Shown here: piece by piece, positions 1 to 7,263 of the stretch | Layout: each line of letters starts with the position of its first letter | Position numbering within the stretch: the stretch's first letter is position 1 | Source of the DNA: Actinomycetota bacterium | Lineage (GTDB): Bacteria > Actinomycetota > Acidimicrobiia > Acidimicrobiales > JAJPHE01 | Assembly (NCBI GenBank): GCA_027315345.1 | Contig: DAHUYE010000106.1 | Coordinates: 1-32,936, forward strand | DNA length: 32,936 nt | Direction: 5' to 3' | Position numbers and translations under genes: made by a program | The notes under the pieces: generated by a model | Told to the model about the DNA's origin: nothing | Database searches by the model: none | What the model saw: the letters and a program-made list of their open reading frames with translations, nothing else

Positions 1-353
1 TCGACGCTCGCGTCGGGCAGCGGGAGATGCTGTGCGTCGGCCTGGACCAGCGAGAGGCGGCCGGTCTGGCGCAGGTCCCGTAGCGAACTCAGCATCCCGG
101 CGGACAGGTCAAGGCCGATGGCGTGGCGGCAGCGGCCTTGCGGCACGAGTTGACGGAGATCGAACCCGTTGCCGCAGCCTACGTCGGCCACGACCTGGGT
201 TCCGTCCCACGGGATCATCGAGGTACGCCACCCCGGGTTTGCCGGTGTCTCGGCATAGGCATAGATCGCACCGCGGGAACGGATGTGCCTGTCGTCAGCG
301 TAGGCGGAACCGGTCAGCATCCGCCGTCCGGTCACAGGGTCGTCGTCGGACAC
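1..353 (-). CDS. Class I SAM-dependent methyltransferase, N-terminal part (runs off left edge)
   Basis: Reading leftwards from a GTG at 353, the frame stays open to the window edge. It contains a textbook Rossmann motif I, VADVGCGNG, at about residues 55-63, then an acidic strand end (AIGLDLSAGML) and a motif resembling post-III, VQADAQHLPLPDASV. This pattern is that of Methyltransf_11/25-type enzymes, which transfer a methyl group from S-adenosylmethionine to a small molecule or lipid; the substrate cannot be read from this part. An in-frame TAG lies 12 bases upstream of the GTG, so GTG 353 is the most upstream start. An ATG twelve codons in is an alternative. The gene is divergent from the acyl-CoA dehydrogenase and shares a 142-base intergenic region with it. 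The 3' end and any substrate-specificity domain lie outside the window. Confidence 0.8.
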   Translation of the reverse strand, partial: MSDDDPVTGRRMLTGSAYADDRHIRSRGAIYAYAETPANPGWRTSMIPWDGTQVVADVGCGNGFDLRQLVPQGRCRHAIGLDLSAGMLSSLRDLRQTGRLSLVQADAQHLPLPDASV

Positions 354-392
354 ATCAGCCAGCTAACCACGCCAGCCGTGAGGATTGCATCG

Positions 393-411
393 CTTAGAAC
401 GTGATTCTAAG
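393..411. promoter_or_regulatory. Palindromic operator candidate in a divergent promoter region
   Basis: Perfect 7-base inverted repeat CTTAGAA / TTCTAAG around a 5-base spacer (CGTGA). It lies between the divergent methyltransferase and acyl-CoA dehydrogenase genes, in a locally AT-richer stretch. Length and symmetry fit a TetR-type repressor site. The outer TAGAAC...TTCTA resembles the TAGAAC/GTTCTA halves of the mycobacterial KstR site, but the spacing differs by one base, so identity with KstR is not claimed. Confidence 0.5.
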
Positions 412-420
412 ATTTGCCTG

Positions 421-452
421 TCCGCCCGTATTGTCATCCGCCCGTATTGTCA
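421..452 (+). repeat. Two tandem copies of a 16-bp repeat
   Basis: The 16-base unit TCCGCCCGTATTGTCA occurs twice head to tail (421-436 and 437-452) with no mismatch. It sits just downstream of the palindrome and 43 bases before the chosen start of the acyl-CoA dehydrogenase. It may be a replication-slippage duplication in the leader or a paired regulator site; nothing in the sequence decides between these. Confidence 0.7.
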
Positions 453-495
453 CCCGCGCCAGCCTGGCCGGCGCGGTCTCAGCCCGGAGGCCGCA

Positions 496-1728
496 GTGGA
501 ACTTGACCTTGGCCCGGACATTGCCGAGTTTCGTGCGCAGACGCGGGAGTGGATCTCCGGCCACGCTCCGGCTGGCCTGGCGGAGCTGACCGACTGGAAC
601 AACGTCGTTACCACCGGAGGCTACGGCAGCGACCGCCGCGCCGAGGCGACCCGGCATCCTGCCTATGCGAAGTGGGAAGCGGAGTTGCAGCAGGCTCGGC
701 TCATCTGCCCGCAGTGGCCGGAGGAATTCGGCGGCAAGGGCCTGGACGCGGTCCGGGTCGCGGTCTTCAACGAGGAGCTGTACCGGGCCCGGGTGCCGCG
801 CGTCGTCCGCGGCATGGGCGAGAGCCTGGTCGGCCCGTCGGTCATCGTGCACGGCACCCCGGAGCAGCAGGCTCACTTCCTGCCCCGGATCATTACCGGC
901 GAGGACGTCTACTGCCAGGGCTTCTCCGAGCCGGGCACCGGGTCGGACCTGGCCGGCCTGCAGACCAAGGGCGAGGTCGACGGTGACGAGATCGTCATCA
1001 CCGGGCAGAAACTGTGGACGTCGGGCGCCGCGCGGGCCAACAAGATGTTCGTCCTGTGCCGCACCGACCCGACGGCCGAGAAACATGCGGGCATCTCGTT
1101 CGTCCTCATCGACTTCACCGACCCGAAGGTCAGCTACCGGCCGGTCCGGCAGATGTCCGGCGCCGCCGAGTTCTGCGAGGACTTCCTCGACGGCGTCAGG
1201 GCGCCGATGTTCAACGTGATCGGCGGGCTCAACAACGGGTGGCGGGTGGCCATGACCACGCTCGGCAACGAGCGGGGCGGGGGCGCCACCACCCAGCATC
1301 TCCGCTACGAGAAGGAGTTCTGGGACCTGGTGGACGAGACCCGCAAGCGGGGGCGGTCCACCGAAGCGTTGGTGCGACAGGATCTGGCCTGGGCCTATAC
1401 CCATGTCGAGTTGATGCGCTTCCAGGGCATCCGCCTCCTGGCCACCCTGGCGGCCAAGAAGGAGCCGGGGCCCGAAGCCAGCGTGAGCAAGTTGTTCTGG
1501 TCCGAGTACCACAAGCGGCTGGGCGAGATAGCCATGGGCATCCTGGGGGCGGAGGCCATGGTGGCGAGCCAGCCGGCGGCGGAGGGCGAGTACCCCCTCG
1601 ATCGGTGGCAGACCACCTTCATCTCCAGCCGGGCCGGGACGATCTTCTCCGGGACCAGCCAGATCCAGCGCAACATCATCGGCGAGCGCGCCCTGGGCCT
1701 GCCCAAGGAGCCGTCCTCCGAGCGCTGA
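496..1728 (+). CDS. Acyl-CoA dehydrogenase family protein
   Basis: FAD-dependent dehydrogenase that introduces an alpha-beta double bond into an acyl-CoA (fatty acid, sterol side chain or similar; the chain cannot be told from sequence). Seen: the N-terminal helical domain; the middle beta-domain signature QGFSEPGTGSDLAGLQT, then GQKLWTSGA; and the C-terminal helical domain ending TIFSGTSQIQRNIIGERALGLP, the family's usual tail. At about 410 residues the length is typical. I chose GTG 496 because GGAGG (486-490) sits five bases upstream and the protein then starts directly with the family-like stretch ELDLGPDIAEF. A longer frame from ATG 385 would run through the palindrome and tandem repeat and add a non-conserved leader. 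It is the first gene of a likely three-gene lipid cluster; the operator candidate upstream suggests repression by a TetR-type regulator. Confidence 0.92.
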   Translation: MELDLGPDIAEFRAQTREWISGHAPAGLAELTDWNNVVTTGGYGSDRRAEATRHPAYAKWEAELQQARLICPQWPEEFGGKGLDAVRVAVFNEELYRARVPRVVRGMGESLVGPSVIVHGTPEQQAHFLPRIITGEDVYCQGFSEPGTGSDLAGLQTKGEVDGDEIVITGQKLWTSGAARANKMFVLCRTDPTAEKHAGISFVLIDFTDPKVSYRPVRQMSGAAEFCEDFLDGVRAPMFNVIGGLNNGWRVAMTTLGNERGGGATTQHLRYEKEFWDLVDETRKRGRSTEALVRQDLAWAYTHVELMRFQGIRLLATLAAKKEPGPEASVSKLFWSEYHKRLGEIAMGILGAEAMVASQPAAEGEYPLDRWQTTFISSRAGTIFSGTSQIQRNIIGERALGLPKEPSSER

Positions 1729-1812
1729 GCGTCCCGACGGCCGGGTTCGGGGCCGGTCCCGGGCTGGATGCCGGGGCTGAATCCGGACGGCAGCGGGCGA
1801 CGAATACCGGAT

Positions 1813-2634
1813 ATGGCCTTCGACATTGACGCCTACAAGCGACGCACGGACCGGTTGAGGTGGGACGACCTCGATCTCGACAGCTTCCGTCACTCACCTC
1901 TGGACCCGGGGGCGCTGCGCTGCCTCCGCTACATGCACGACGTCGAGTACCACACGGTGTGTTACCTGCGCGACCTGTTGGTCGGCCCCGCCCACGACGA
2001 GCCCGAGGTGACCGCCTTCCTATCCTTCTGGGCCTACGAGGAGTTCTGGCACGGGGAAGCGCTGGCGGCGGTCCTCGAGGCCCACGGGGAGCCGGCCGCC
2101 GAGGCCCGGGTGGCACCCATGCGCCGGCGGCTGTCGCGGCGGGAGAGACTGCGCACGTTTCTCATGCTGATCGCCTCCAGCCTGGTGGGGCGAGACTTCG
2201 TCGCCCTCCACATGGCCTGGGGAGCCGTGAACGAGTGGACCACCCAGGCCGGCTACCTCCAGTTGGCCCGCCGGGCCAAGCACCCGGTGCTGAGCGAACT
2301 CGTCTCCCGCATCGCCAAGCAGGAGGGCCGCCACATCGACTTCTACGCCACCCAGGCGGCCCAACGATTGGCCGCCAGCCGCCGGGCGCGCCGGCTCACC
2401 CGCTGGGCCCTGCGCCGGCTCTGGGCGCCGGTCGGCTCCGGGGTGATGCCCAAGGCCGAGGTGGCCCACCTGGCCGGGTATCTCTTTGCCGACGGGGAAG
2501 GCTCCGAGATGTCCAGGCGGATCGACCGGCGCATCGACCGACTGCCGGGCCTGGCCGGCCTCCGGCTGCTGGAGGAGTCGGTGACCAAGGCCGGCGCCGT
2601 TCCGTCGTCTGGAAACCTGCCCCTGGCCGCCTGA
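1813..2634 (+). CDS. Diiron ferritin-like (acyl-ACP desaturase-type) protein
   Basis: Helical protein of about 273 residues with two carboxylate/histidine signatures expected of a diiron site: YEEFWHGEAL, containing an E-x-x-H within EEFWH, and later KQEGRHIDFY, containing EGRH. Spacing and order match ferritin-like and acyl-ACP/acyl-CoA desaturase-type (FA_desaturase_2-like) four-helix bundles, which use O2 and electrons to desaturate or hydroxylate. The true substrate is unknown. It lies 84 bases after the acyl-CoA dehydrogenase and one base before the acyltransferase, which supports a lipid role. ATG 1813 begins MAFDIDAYKRRTDRLRW; an in-frame ATG at 1768 would add 15 residues without conserved character. 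Neither start has a strong ribosome-binding site. Confidence 0.75.
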   Translation: MAFDIDAYKRRTDRLRWDDLDLDSFRHSPLDPGALRCLRYMHDVEYHTVCYLRDLLVGPAHDEPEVTAFLSFWAYEEFWHGEALAAVLEAHGEPAAEARVAPMRRRLSRRERLRTFLMLIASSLVGRDFVALHMAWGAVNEWTTQAGYLQLARRAKHPVLSELVSRIAKQEGRHIDFYATQAAQRLAASRRARRLTRWALRRLWAPVGSGVMPKAEVAHLAGYLFADGEGSEMSRRIDRRIDRLPGLAGLRLLEESVTKAGAVPSSGNLPLAA

Positions 2635-2635
2635 A

Positions 2636-3439
2636 GTGAGCCGGGTCGCTCCGGCCCGTTGGGCGCGCCGGCAGTTCAACCGGCTGGTGGTGGTGGTCGG
2701 CGCCATGATCATCCTGCCCAGCGTGGCCGGACTGGAACGGGTCCGGGCCGGGGCCGGCCGGGCCTTCGCCCGGGCGGGGATCCGACTGGTGATGGTCCTC
2801 ACCGGGGTCGGGATGACGGTCCACGTCGAGGCTGCCGGGGGGGCCGGGTCCAGCCCGCCGGGGGGGCCGGGAGAGTCAAATAGGTCCAGAGGAGCCGCCG
2901 GGTCCGGCCGGACCGGAGGTCCTGGCGGGCAGCTCTCGGTGGTGGTAGCCAACCACTCCTCACTGCTGGACATAGCCGTGCTGATGCTGGCCCTGCCCGA
3001 TGTTCGCTTCCTGGCCGCCGCCGATCTGTACCGCATCCCGCTCCTGGCCTCCGCTCTGCGCGCCCTGGGGTGCGTCCCCATCGACCGCCGACAGCCCCGC
3101 CGGGGCCGTGAGCAGATAGAGGCCCTGGTGGCGGCCGGTCCGACCGGCACTCTGGCGGTCTTCCCCGAAGGTGCTATCCGCGCCTCGGGTGCGCTCAAGT
3201 TCAAGACGGGGGCCTTCGAGCTGGCCAGCCGAACCGGTGCGGTCGTCTGGCCGGTAGCCATCCGGGGGGCAGCTGCCGTGCTTCCCCCCGGCTCCCGGCT
3301 GGCGGTCCGGCCCGGAAGCATCGAGGTCCATTTGCTGAAGCCGATCGGTCCGGCCGAAGCGGGCGGGCTCAGCCGACGGGAGCTAAGGGACCGGGCCGAG
3401 GCCGCTGTCCTGGCCGGGCGGGGAGAGCCGGCGCCCTGA
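2636..3439 (+). CDS. PlsC-like lysophospholipid acyltransferase
   Basis: Membrane-associated acyltransferase of the 1-acyl-glycerol-3-phosphate O-acyltransferase family. Motif I, NHSSLLD (about 106-112, the H-x4-D catalytic pair), and motif III, FPEG (about 178-181), are both present, together with a basic stretch around VPIDRR. A hydrophobic N-terminal segment (LVVVVGAMIILPSVAGL) probably anchors it. The GTG start is one base after the previous stop, so translation is probably coupled. Unusual: residues about 67-98, just before the catalytic histidine, are a Gly/Pro/Ser-rich insert (GGAGSSPPGGPGE and similar) that typical family members lack. It reads as a disordered linker or a slippage expansion, and the frame stays open through it. 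The acyl acceptor cannot be read from the sequence. Confidence 0.88.
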   Translation: MSRVAPARWARRQFNRLVVVVGAMIILPSVAGLERVRAGAGRAFARAGIRLVMVLTGVGMTVHVEAAGGAGSSPPGGPGESNRSRGAAGSGRTGGPGGQLSVVVANHSSLLDIAVLMLALPDVRFLAAADLYRIPLLASALRALGCVPIDRRQPRRGREQIEALVAAGPTGTLAVFPEGAIRASGALKFKTGAFELASRTGAVVWPVAIRGAAAVLPPGSRLAVRPGSIEVHLLKPIGPAEAGGLSRRELRDRAEAAVLAGRGEPAP

Positions 3440-3514
3440 GCGAACCCGGCCCCACCAAAGGGGAAACCGGCGACCTGGCCACATCGTGCGGAAGCGGACC
3501 CAGGCCGGAGGAGC

Positions 3515-4264
3515 TCAGACCGACCCGGACGCGACCGGCTCGGACGTCGGCTTGGCCGAACCACCGGCCGGTTCGACAGTGACGGCCAGAACGCTGGCCT
3601 GATCGGCCAGGCGGAACTCGGTCACCCCCGGGTGCGATCCCATCAGTCCGGCCGAAATGGCCCGACCCGAAACGATCGACCACAGCTGGTACGTGCGCCC
3701 GGCCGGAAGGGTGGGCATGGCCTCGGAAACCACGTAGCCGGTCCCGTCAGGTAGCACGGCGGCGGTGGCCTGGGTCTGCCCGCTGGGACTGGTAAGAGCT
3801 ACACGCTGGGCGGCTGGGTCGAGGGCGGCGGCGGTGGCCTGGCGGAGCAAGCCCTGATCGGCCAGGGCCGACGTCAGCTGGTTGATCCGGTCATCCTGAC
3901 GGCTGATCTGGAACCCGGTCCCGGCCAACATCACCACGGCGGCAGCGGCGGCCGCCCGTAGGGCCCAGGTCCGGGCCGGCCGCTTCTGACCCCCGATCAT
4001 GAGGCTGAGTTTCGGAGCGGGGGTGGCCTCTCCACCGCCTATCTCCTCGGAGATCCTCTCCCAAACCCCCTCCGGGGACGGGCTGCCGGCATGGGCCAAG
4101 AGGGCCGCCGTCTGGCGGTATCCGGCCAACTCCTCACGGCACCGCGGGCATTGGCGTAGATGGTCCTCGACCCCGGCCACCTCGGAATCCTCCAAGGCGT
4201 CCAGGGCGTAGACGGCCACCAGATCCCGCATGGATTCGTGCAGATCCCGTTCGCGCTGGCTCAT
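3515..4264 (-). CDS. Anti-sigma factor, RskA type
   Basis: Membrane-bound inhibitor of the ECF sigma factor encoded just upstream. Residues 1-60 form a zinc-associated anti-sigma domain with H35-x3-C39-x2-C42 (HLRQCPRC). One membrane helix spans about 99-120. The C-terminal 125 residues are an extracytoplasmic RskA domain (for example GTGYVVSEAMPTLPAGRTYQLW). Length (249) is normal for the family. The start codon ATG overlaps the sigma-factor stop in an ATGA, the classical arrangement of a sigma/anti-sigma pair. In known cases regulated proteolysis releases the sigma factor; which signal acts here is not visible. The gene is convergent with the acyltransferase, with 75 bases between them. Confidence 0.9.
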   Translation of the reverse strand: MSQRERDLHESMRDLVAVYALDALEDSEVAGVEDHLRQCPRCREELAGYRQTAALLAHAGSPSPEGVWERISEEIGGGEATPAPKLSLMIGGQKRPARTWALRAAAAAAVVMLAGTGFQISRQDDRINQLTSALADQGLLRQATAAALDPAAQRVALTSPSGQTQATAAVLPDGTGYVVSEAMPTLPAGRTYQLWSIVSGRAISAGLMGSHPGVTEFRLADQASVLAVTVEPAGGSAKPTSEPVASGSV

Positions 4265-4830
4265 GAGACCTCCACCCCGGTATCGGCCAGGGCGGTCCGC
4301 AGGCGCTGCAGGCCGTTCCGGATCCTGGTCTTAACCGTGCCCTCCGGTTGCCCCAGCAACTCAGCCACCTCCCGGTAGGTATGGCCGCCGAAATAGGCCA
4401 TGCCGATGGCCTGGCGCTCCCCTTCGGACAATTCTCCCAGAGCCTGACGAAGTTGATCGGCCACGGAGATGTCCCAGACCTCGCGCTCCAGATCGTAAGG
4501 AGCCTCGGCCTGGGAGGCCAGCCGTTCCTCGCGGGCCCGGCGGCGGCCGTCGGACCGGATCATGTCTATCGCTCGTCGGTGGCCCATGGTGAGCAGGAAG
4601 ACCCGAAGCGAGCCCCGCTCGGGATCGAAGCGGTCCGCCGCCTCCCACAACGAGGTGAAGACGGTCTGGGTGACGTCCTCAGCCCGGGCCCGATCCCCCA
4701 GAACCCGTTGCGCCAGAGCGAACACGGCCCCGCCATGCCGGCGGTAAGCCTCGGCCAGGGCTTCGGGTCGCCATCGCCCGATGGCCACCACCAGGGCGGG
4801 GTCGCTGAGGGTCTGCAGATCTGGGCCCAT
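4261..4830 (-). CDS. ECF RNA polymerase sigma factor
   Basis: Sigma-70 family extracytoplasmic-function factor, about 189 residues, SigK/SigL-like in its pairing with an RskA-type partner. Region 2 is seen at about 26-100 (AEDVTQTVFTSLW, then RGSLRVFLLTMGHRRAID for -10 recognition). Region 4, a helix-turn-helix, is seen at about 133-180 (LSEGERQAIGMAYFGG, TYREVAELLGQPEGTVKTRI). ATG 4830 starts MGPDLQTLSDPALV, close to the usual ECF N-terminus. An in-frame GTG at 4887 would add a 19-residue Pro/Asn-rich leader and cannot be excluded. It overlaps the anti-sigma gene by four bases and is divergent from the small membrane-anchored protein at 5028, which may be one of its targets (inference). Confidence 0.9.
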   Translation of the reverse strand: MGPDLQTLSDPALVVAIGRWRPEALAEAYRRHGGAVFALAQRVLGDRARAEDVTQTVFTSLWEAADRFDPERGSLRVFLLTMGHRRAIDMIRSDGRRRAREERLASQAEAPYDLEREVWDISVADQLRQALGELSEGERQAIGMAYFGGHTYREVAELLGQPEGTVKTRIRNGLQRLRTALADTGVEVS

Positions 4831-5027
4831 ACGAGTTGTATTCGCCGCCGGGGGCGGTCCTGGATTGGACTCTCCCGGGCGGGCCACCGACCATGAGTAT
4901 CAGATAGCCGGCCGAGCAGGTCGCCATCAGGGACCCAGGAAGTTCCGCGGAACGGCCCCACAGCCCAGTCACCAGGTCCTCTAAGCCTTCTCTGAGGTTC
5001 CCCCCTGATCATGGGTTCTCCCGATTC

Positions 5028-5363
5028 ATGGAGCTGATGCAATTGATCGACCCTTCCGGCTTCCGACCTGTGACCCCACGCCGACATCCGGCCCGGCGGG
5101 CGCGTCTCGCTACCGGGCTACTCAGCGCATCCGGCCTCTTGGGGCTGACCGTCGCGCTGGTCGTGACCGACGGGTTCCACAACGGAGCGGCTTCGGCCAC
5201 CACGCCGGCCGGCGGTTCGTCGGTCTCCAACCCGACGGCGGGGTCGGCAGGCACCTCCTCCGGTAACACCGGCCTCATTCCGCCCAGCCAGAGTTTCGCC
5301 CCTCCTCAGGCAGCCGGATTCGCGCCGGGCGGCGGAATTCAAACCTCTAGCGGGGGGAGTTGA
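5028..5363 (+). CDS. Small membrane-anchored or secreted protein of unknown function
   Basis: A 111-residue protein with a basic N-terminus (RRHPARRARLATG), one hydrophobic helix at about 29-48 (LLSASGLLGLTVALVV), then a Ser/Thr/Gly/Pro-rich tail with no fold that I recognise. The layout suggests a type II anchor or uncleaved signal sequence with a disordered exterior. The GC-rich third positions support real coding. It is divergent from the ECF sigma factor across about 200 bases, so co-regulation is plausible. No homologous family is recognised. It is convergent with the end of the metal-transport operon, and only 7 bases separate the two gene ends. Confidence 0.55.
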   Translation: MELMQLIDPSGFRPVTPRRHPARRARLATGLLSASGLLGLTVALVVTDGFHNGAASATTPAGGSSVSNPTAGSAGTSSGNTGLIPPSQSFAPPQAAGFAPGGGIQTSSGGS

Positions 5364-5370
5364 CCTCTTC

Positions 5371-5503
5371 TTACCGGGGTTCGGCCCGGAAGCGCTCAAG
5401 GCAGCGTTCGGAGCAGAAGTAGTACAGGGTGCCGGCCCGGAAGACCCGAGCCGGGGCCGAAGTCCTCCACCCACCGGCGGGCCTCCTCAGTGTGGCGAGT
5501 CAT
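5371..5503 (-). pseudogene. YHS/TRASH-type metal-binding domain gene, apparently frameshifted
   Basis: An ATG at 5503 overlaps the permease stop (ATGA) and opens MTRHTEEARRWVEDFGPGS. At about 5455 the sensible reading moves to a different frame, giving RVFRAGTLYYFCSERCLERF and ending at TAA 5371. YYFCSxxC followed by a Phe three or four residues later is the core of YHS/TRASH zinc-ribbon-like domains, which bind Zn, Cu or other soft metals and often sit next to metal transporters. One frameshift in the GC-rich stretch CCCCGGCTCGGG therefore separates the two halves. The permease frame and the YHS tail share the same phase, so an ancestral permease-YHS fusion is a second possibility. A sequencing error would produce the same appearance. 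Confidence 0.5.
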
Positions 5504-6312
5504 CCCATCGAAGAGCACCGGGCTCCGGGCCGGGACCAGCGGGTCCAGGCGCGCCCGGTGGCATAGCTCACGGCGCTGGTCACTCCGACGAAGAAACCAG
5601 TGGGCCAGTTGGACAGATAGGACAGGGCGATGGCCGACCAAACCGTGACCAAAGCTATGGCCACGGAGAGCAGGATGGCTACCGGAGGCCGGCCGGTAAA
5701 GGCCCGGGCTGCGGCCGGTGGCCCGATCATCAGGCTGAAGATCAGCAGAGCTCCCACCACCGGCACGGTCATGGCGGTGGCCAGAGCCAGGATGACGAGA
5801 AAGGCGACGTCGAGCTGATAGGGCTGGACGCCTCTGGCCTCGCCCAGTTGGTCGGCCACCGAGGACAACAGCAGAGGACGGTAGAGCGCAGCCACGGCTC
5901 CGAGGCAGAGCAGAGCCAGACCGGCCACCGGCAGCAACTCGTTCGAACTAACTCCGAGAACCTCACCGAACAACAGCGAATAGATGGCTGGTTCATACTC
6001 CTGACTCAGCCCCAGGAACACCGCTCCGGCGGCCAGCATCATGACCAGGGCCAGGGCAGTGGCAACGTCGTGGCGGCCCCGCCGTCCGAGGGTGCCGATG
6101 CCGACGGCGGCCAGGAGCGCGCACGCGGTCAGTCCGGCCAGCGGGTTGAGGCCGAGGACGTTGGCGGCGGCCGCACCGGCGAAGGCACCGTTGGGGATGG
6201 CATGAGCCGGAAAGGCGGCGGCCCGGAGGACAACGAAGAACCCCACCACCCCGGCGATGACGGCGACCATCGTCGCCACCGTCCAGGCGTTGGCCATAAA
6301 GCTGGAGAACAC
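5500..6312 (-). CDS. Metal ABC transporter permease (ABC-3/ZnuB family), second permease
   Basis: Integral membrane protein of about 270 residues with 7-8 hydrophobic helices. The family features VVLRAAAFPAHAIPNGAFAGA (the first part of the permease after helix 1, compare LRRMSFLGDALAHA-type stretches), the central SLLFGEVLGV and the C-terminal VVGALLIFSLMIGPPAAAR are clear. With the neighbouring permease it should form the membrane channel of a Zn2+/Mn2+ importer. GTG 6312 lies two bases after the stop of the first permease and gives VFSSFMANAW, matching where family members begin; ATG 6297 is an alternative. The C-terminal 20 residues (after SYATGRAW) lose family character, consistent with a nearby frame disturbance (see the YHS remnant). 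Confidence 0.85.
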   Translation of the reverse strand: MFSSFMANAWTVATMVAVIAGVVGFFVVLRAAAFPAHAIPNGAFAGAAAANVLGLNPLAGLTACALLAAVGIGTLGRRGRHDVATALALVMMLAAGAVFLGLSQEYEPAIYSLLFGEVLGVSSNELLPVAGLALLCLGAVAALYRPLLLSSVADQLGEARGVQPYQLDVAFLVILALATAMTVPVVGALLIFSLMIGPPAAARAFTGRPPVAILLSVAIALVTVWSAIALSYLSNWPTGFFVGVTSAVSYATGRAWTRWSRPGARCSSMG

Positions 6313-6314
6313 GA

Positions 6315-7259
6315 TCAGCCGCCGGGCGAAGGGTTGAGGGCGGGTCCGGGGGCGGATACCTGAGTTGGCGGGGGCTGAGCCCGACGGCCATCCGACCGGG
6401 CCCGCAGACGGGCGGCCGGGCCCGAAGCCAGATAGAAGCTGAAGATCAGGGCGACGATGAAGAAGCTGACCGGGAGGGAGCGGTGGGAGGCGTTCCAGTC
6501 GTAGCTGTCGTAAGCCAGGAGCACTCCGATCCAACAGGCCGCCAGGCCCAACCCGGACGCCAAGAGGAGGCTCCACCCGATCCGACTGGTCAGGCGCACT
6601 GCCGCCGCCGCCGGACCGATCAACAGGGCGGTGGACAGAATCGCTCCGATGGTCAGTGAGGACAGACCCACGGCCAGGGCCATGGCCACCGTGAAGAACA
6701 CGCCGACCAGCCGCTCAGGTACCCCCCGGGCCACGGCCATCTCCGGGCCCACGGTGCTGAGAAGGAGGGGTCGGTAGAGGACTCCCACCAGCACCAGCGC
6801 GGCCAGTCCCAGCCCCACCACCACGGGGGCGGTGGAGGACTGGATGCTGAAAATGGACCCGAAGAGGATCTGCTGGGTCGCTCCGGTGGTGGCGCGGGAG
6901 GTCGAATCCAAATAGAGGAACAGCGCCGCCAGCCCGATGGACGCCCCCAGCACCACTCCGGTGGCCAGATCGCGTCCCCGCAGCCGTCGCACTCCAATGG
7001 CGTCCATTACCCCCGCCCCCACGATCCCCAAGCCGACGAAGCCCACTATCGGTCCGGCCCCCAGCAGGAGCGCACCCGAACCGCCGGCGGTGGAGACGTC
7101 GGTCAGGGCGTGGCCAGCGAAGGACTGACCCCTCAGGACGGTGAAGACGCCCACCACCGCCGAGACCACCGCCGAACAGCCCCCTATCACCAGGGCCACA
7201 CGGACCGGTGAGCTCGACCAGAAACCGGGCTCGATCAACCAGCGCAATCCGAACCCCAT
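6315..7259 (-). CDS. Metal ABC transporter permease (ABC-3/ZnuB family), first permease
   Basis: Membrane permease of 314 residues with multiple hydrophobic helices: VALVIGGCSAVVSAVVGVF near residue 20, then LRGQSFAGHALTDVSTAGG (the conserved coupling region), QQILFGSIFSI in the centre and ILSTALLIGPAAAAVRL near the end. Its basic, Pro-rich C-terminal tail (ARLRARSDGRRAQPPP) is cytoplasmic and unusual but plausible. The start lies four bases after the ATPase stop and its own stop two bases before the second permease, so the genes form one operon. Two different ABC-3 permeases suggest a heterodimeric channel, as in Mn/Zn systems of the SitCD/MntCD type, rather than a ZnuB homodimer (inference). 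Confidence 0.88.
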   Translation of the reverse strand: MGFGLRWLIEPGFWSSSPVRVALVIGGCSAVVSAVVGVFTVLRGQSFAGHALTDVSTAGGSGALLLGAGPIVGFVGLGIVGAGVMDAIGVRRLRGRDLATGVVLGASIGLAALFLYLDSTSRATTGATQQILFGSIFSIQSSTAPVVVGLGLAALVLVGVLYRPLLLSTVGPEMAVARGVPERLVGVFFTVAMALAVGLSSLTIGAILSTALLIGPAAAAVRLTSRIGWSLLLASGLGLAACWIGVLLAYDSYDWNASHRSLPVSFFIVALIFSFYLASGPAARLRARSDGRRAQPPPTQVSAPGPALNPSPGG

Positions 7260-7263
7260 CCGC

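Noticed and set aside
421-452. CRISPR repeats
   Set aside because: Only two adjoining copies with no spacer; no array and no cas genes are present in the window.
394-1893. Long minus-strand open frame opposite the acyl-CoA dehydrogenase
   Set aside because: It is rich in Arg/Gly/Pro/Ala, has no domain pattern, and lies antisense to a gene with clear family motifs; high-GC coding DNA routinely leaves such frames open.
6313-6576. N-terminal extension of the second metal permease
   Set aside because: It is antisense-like in composition and overlaps the end of the first permease; the family begins at about FSSFMANAW.
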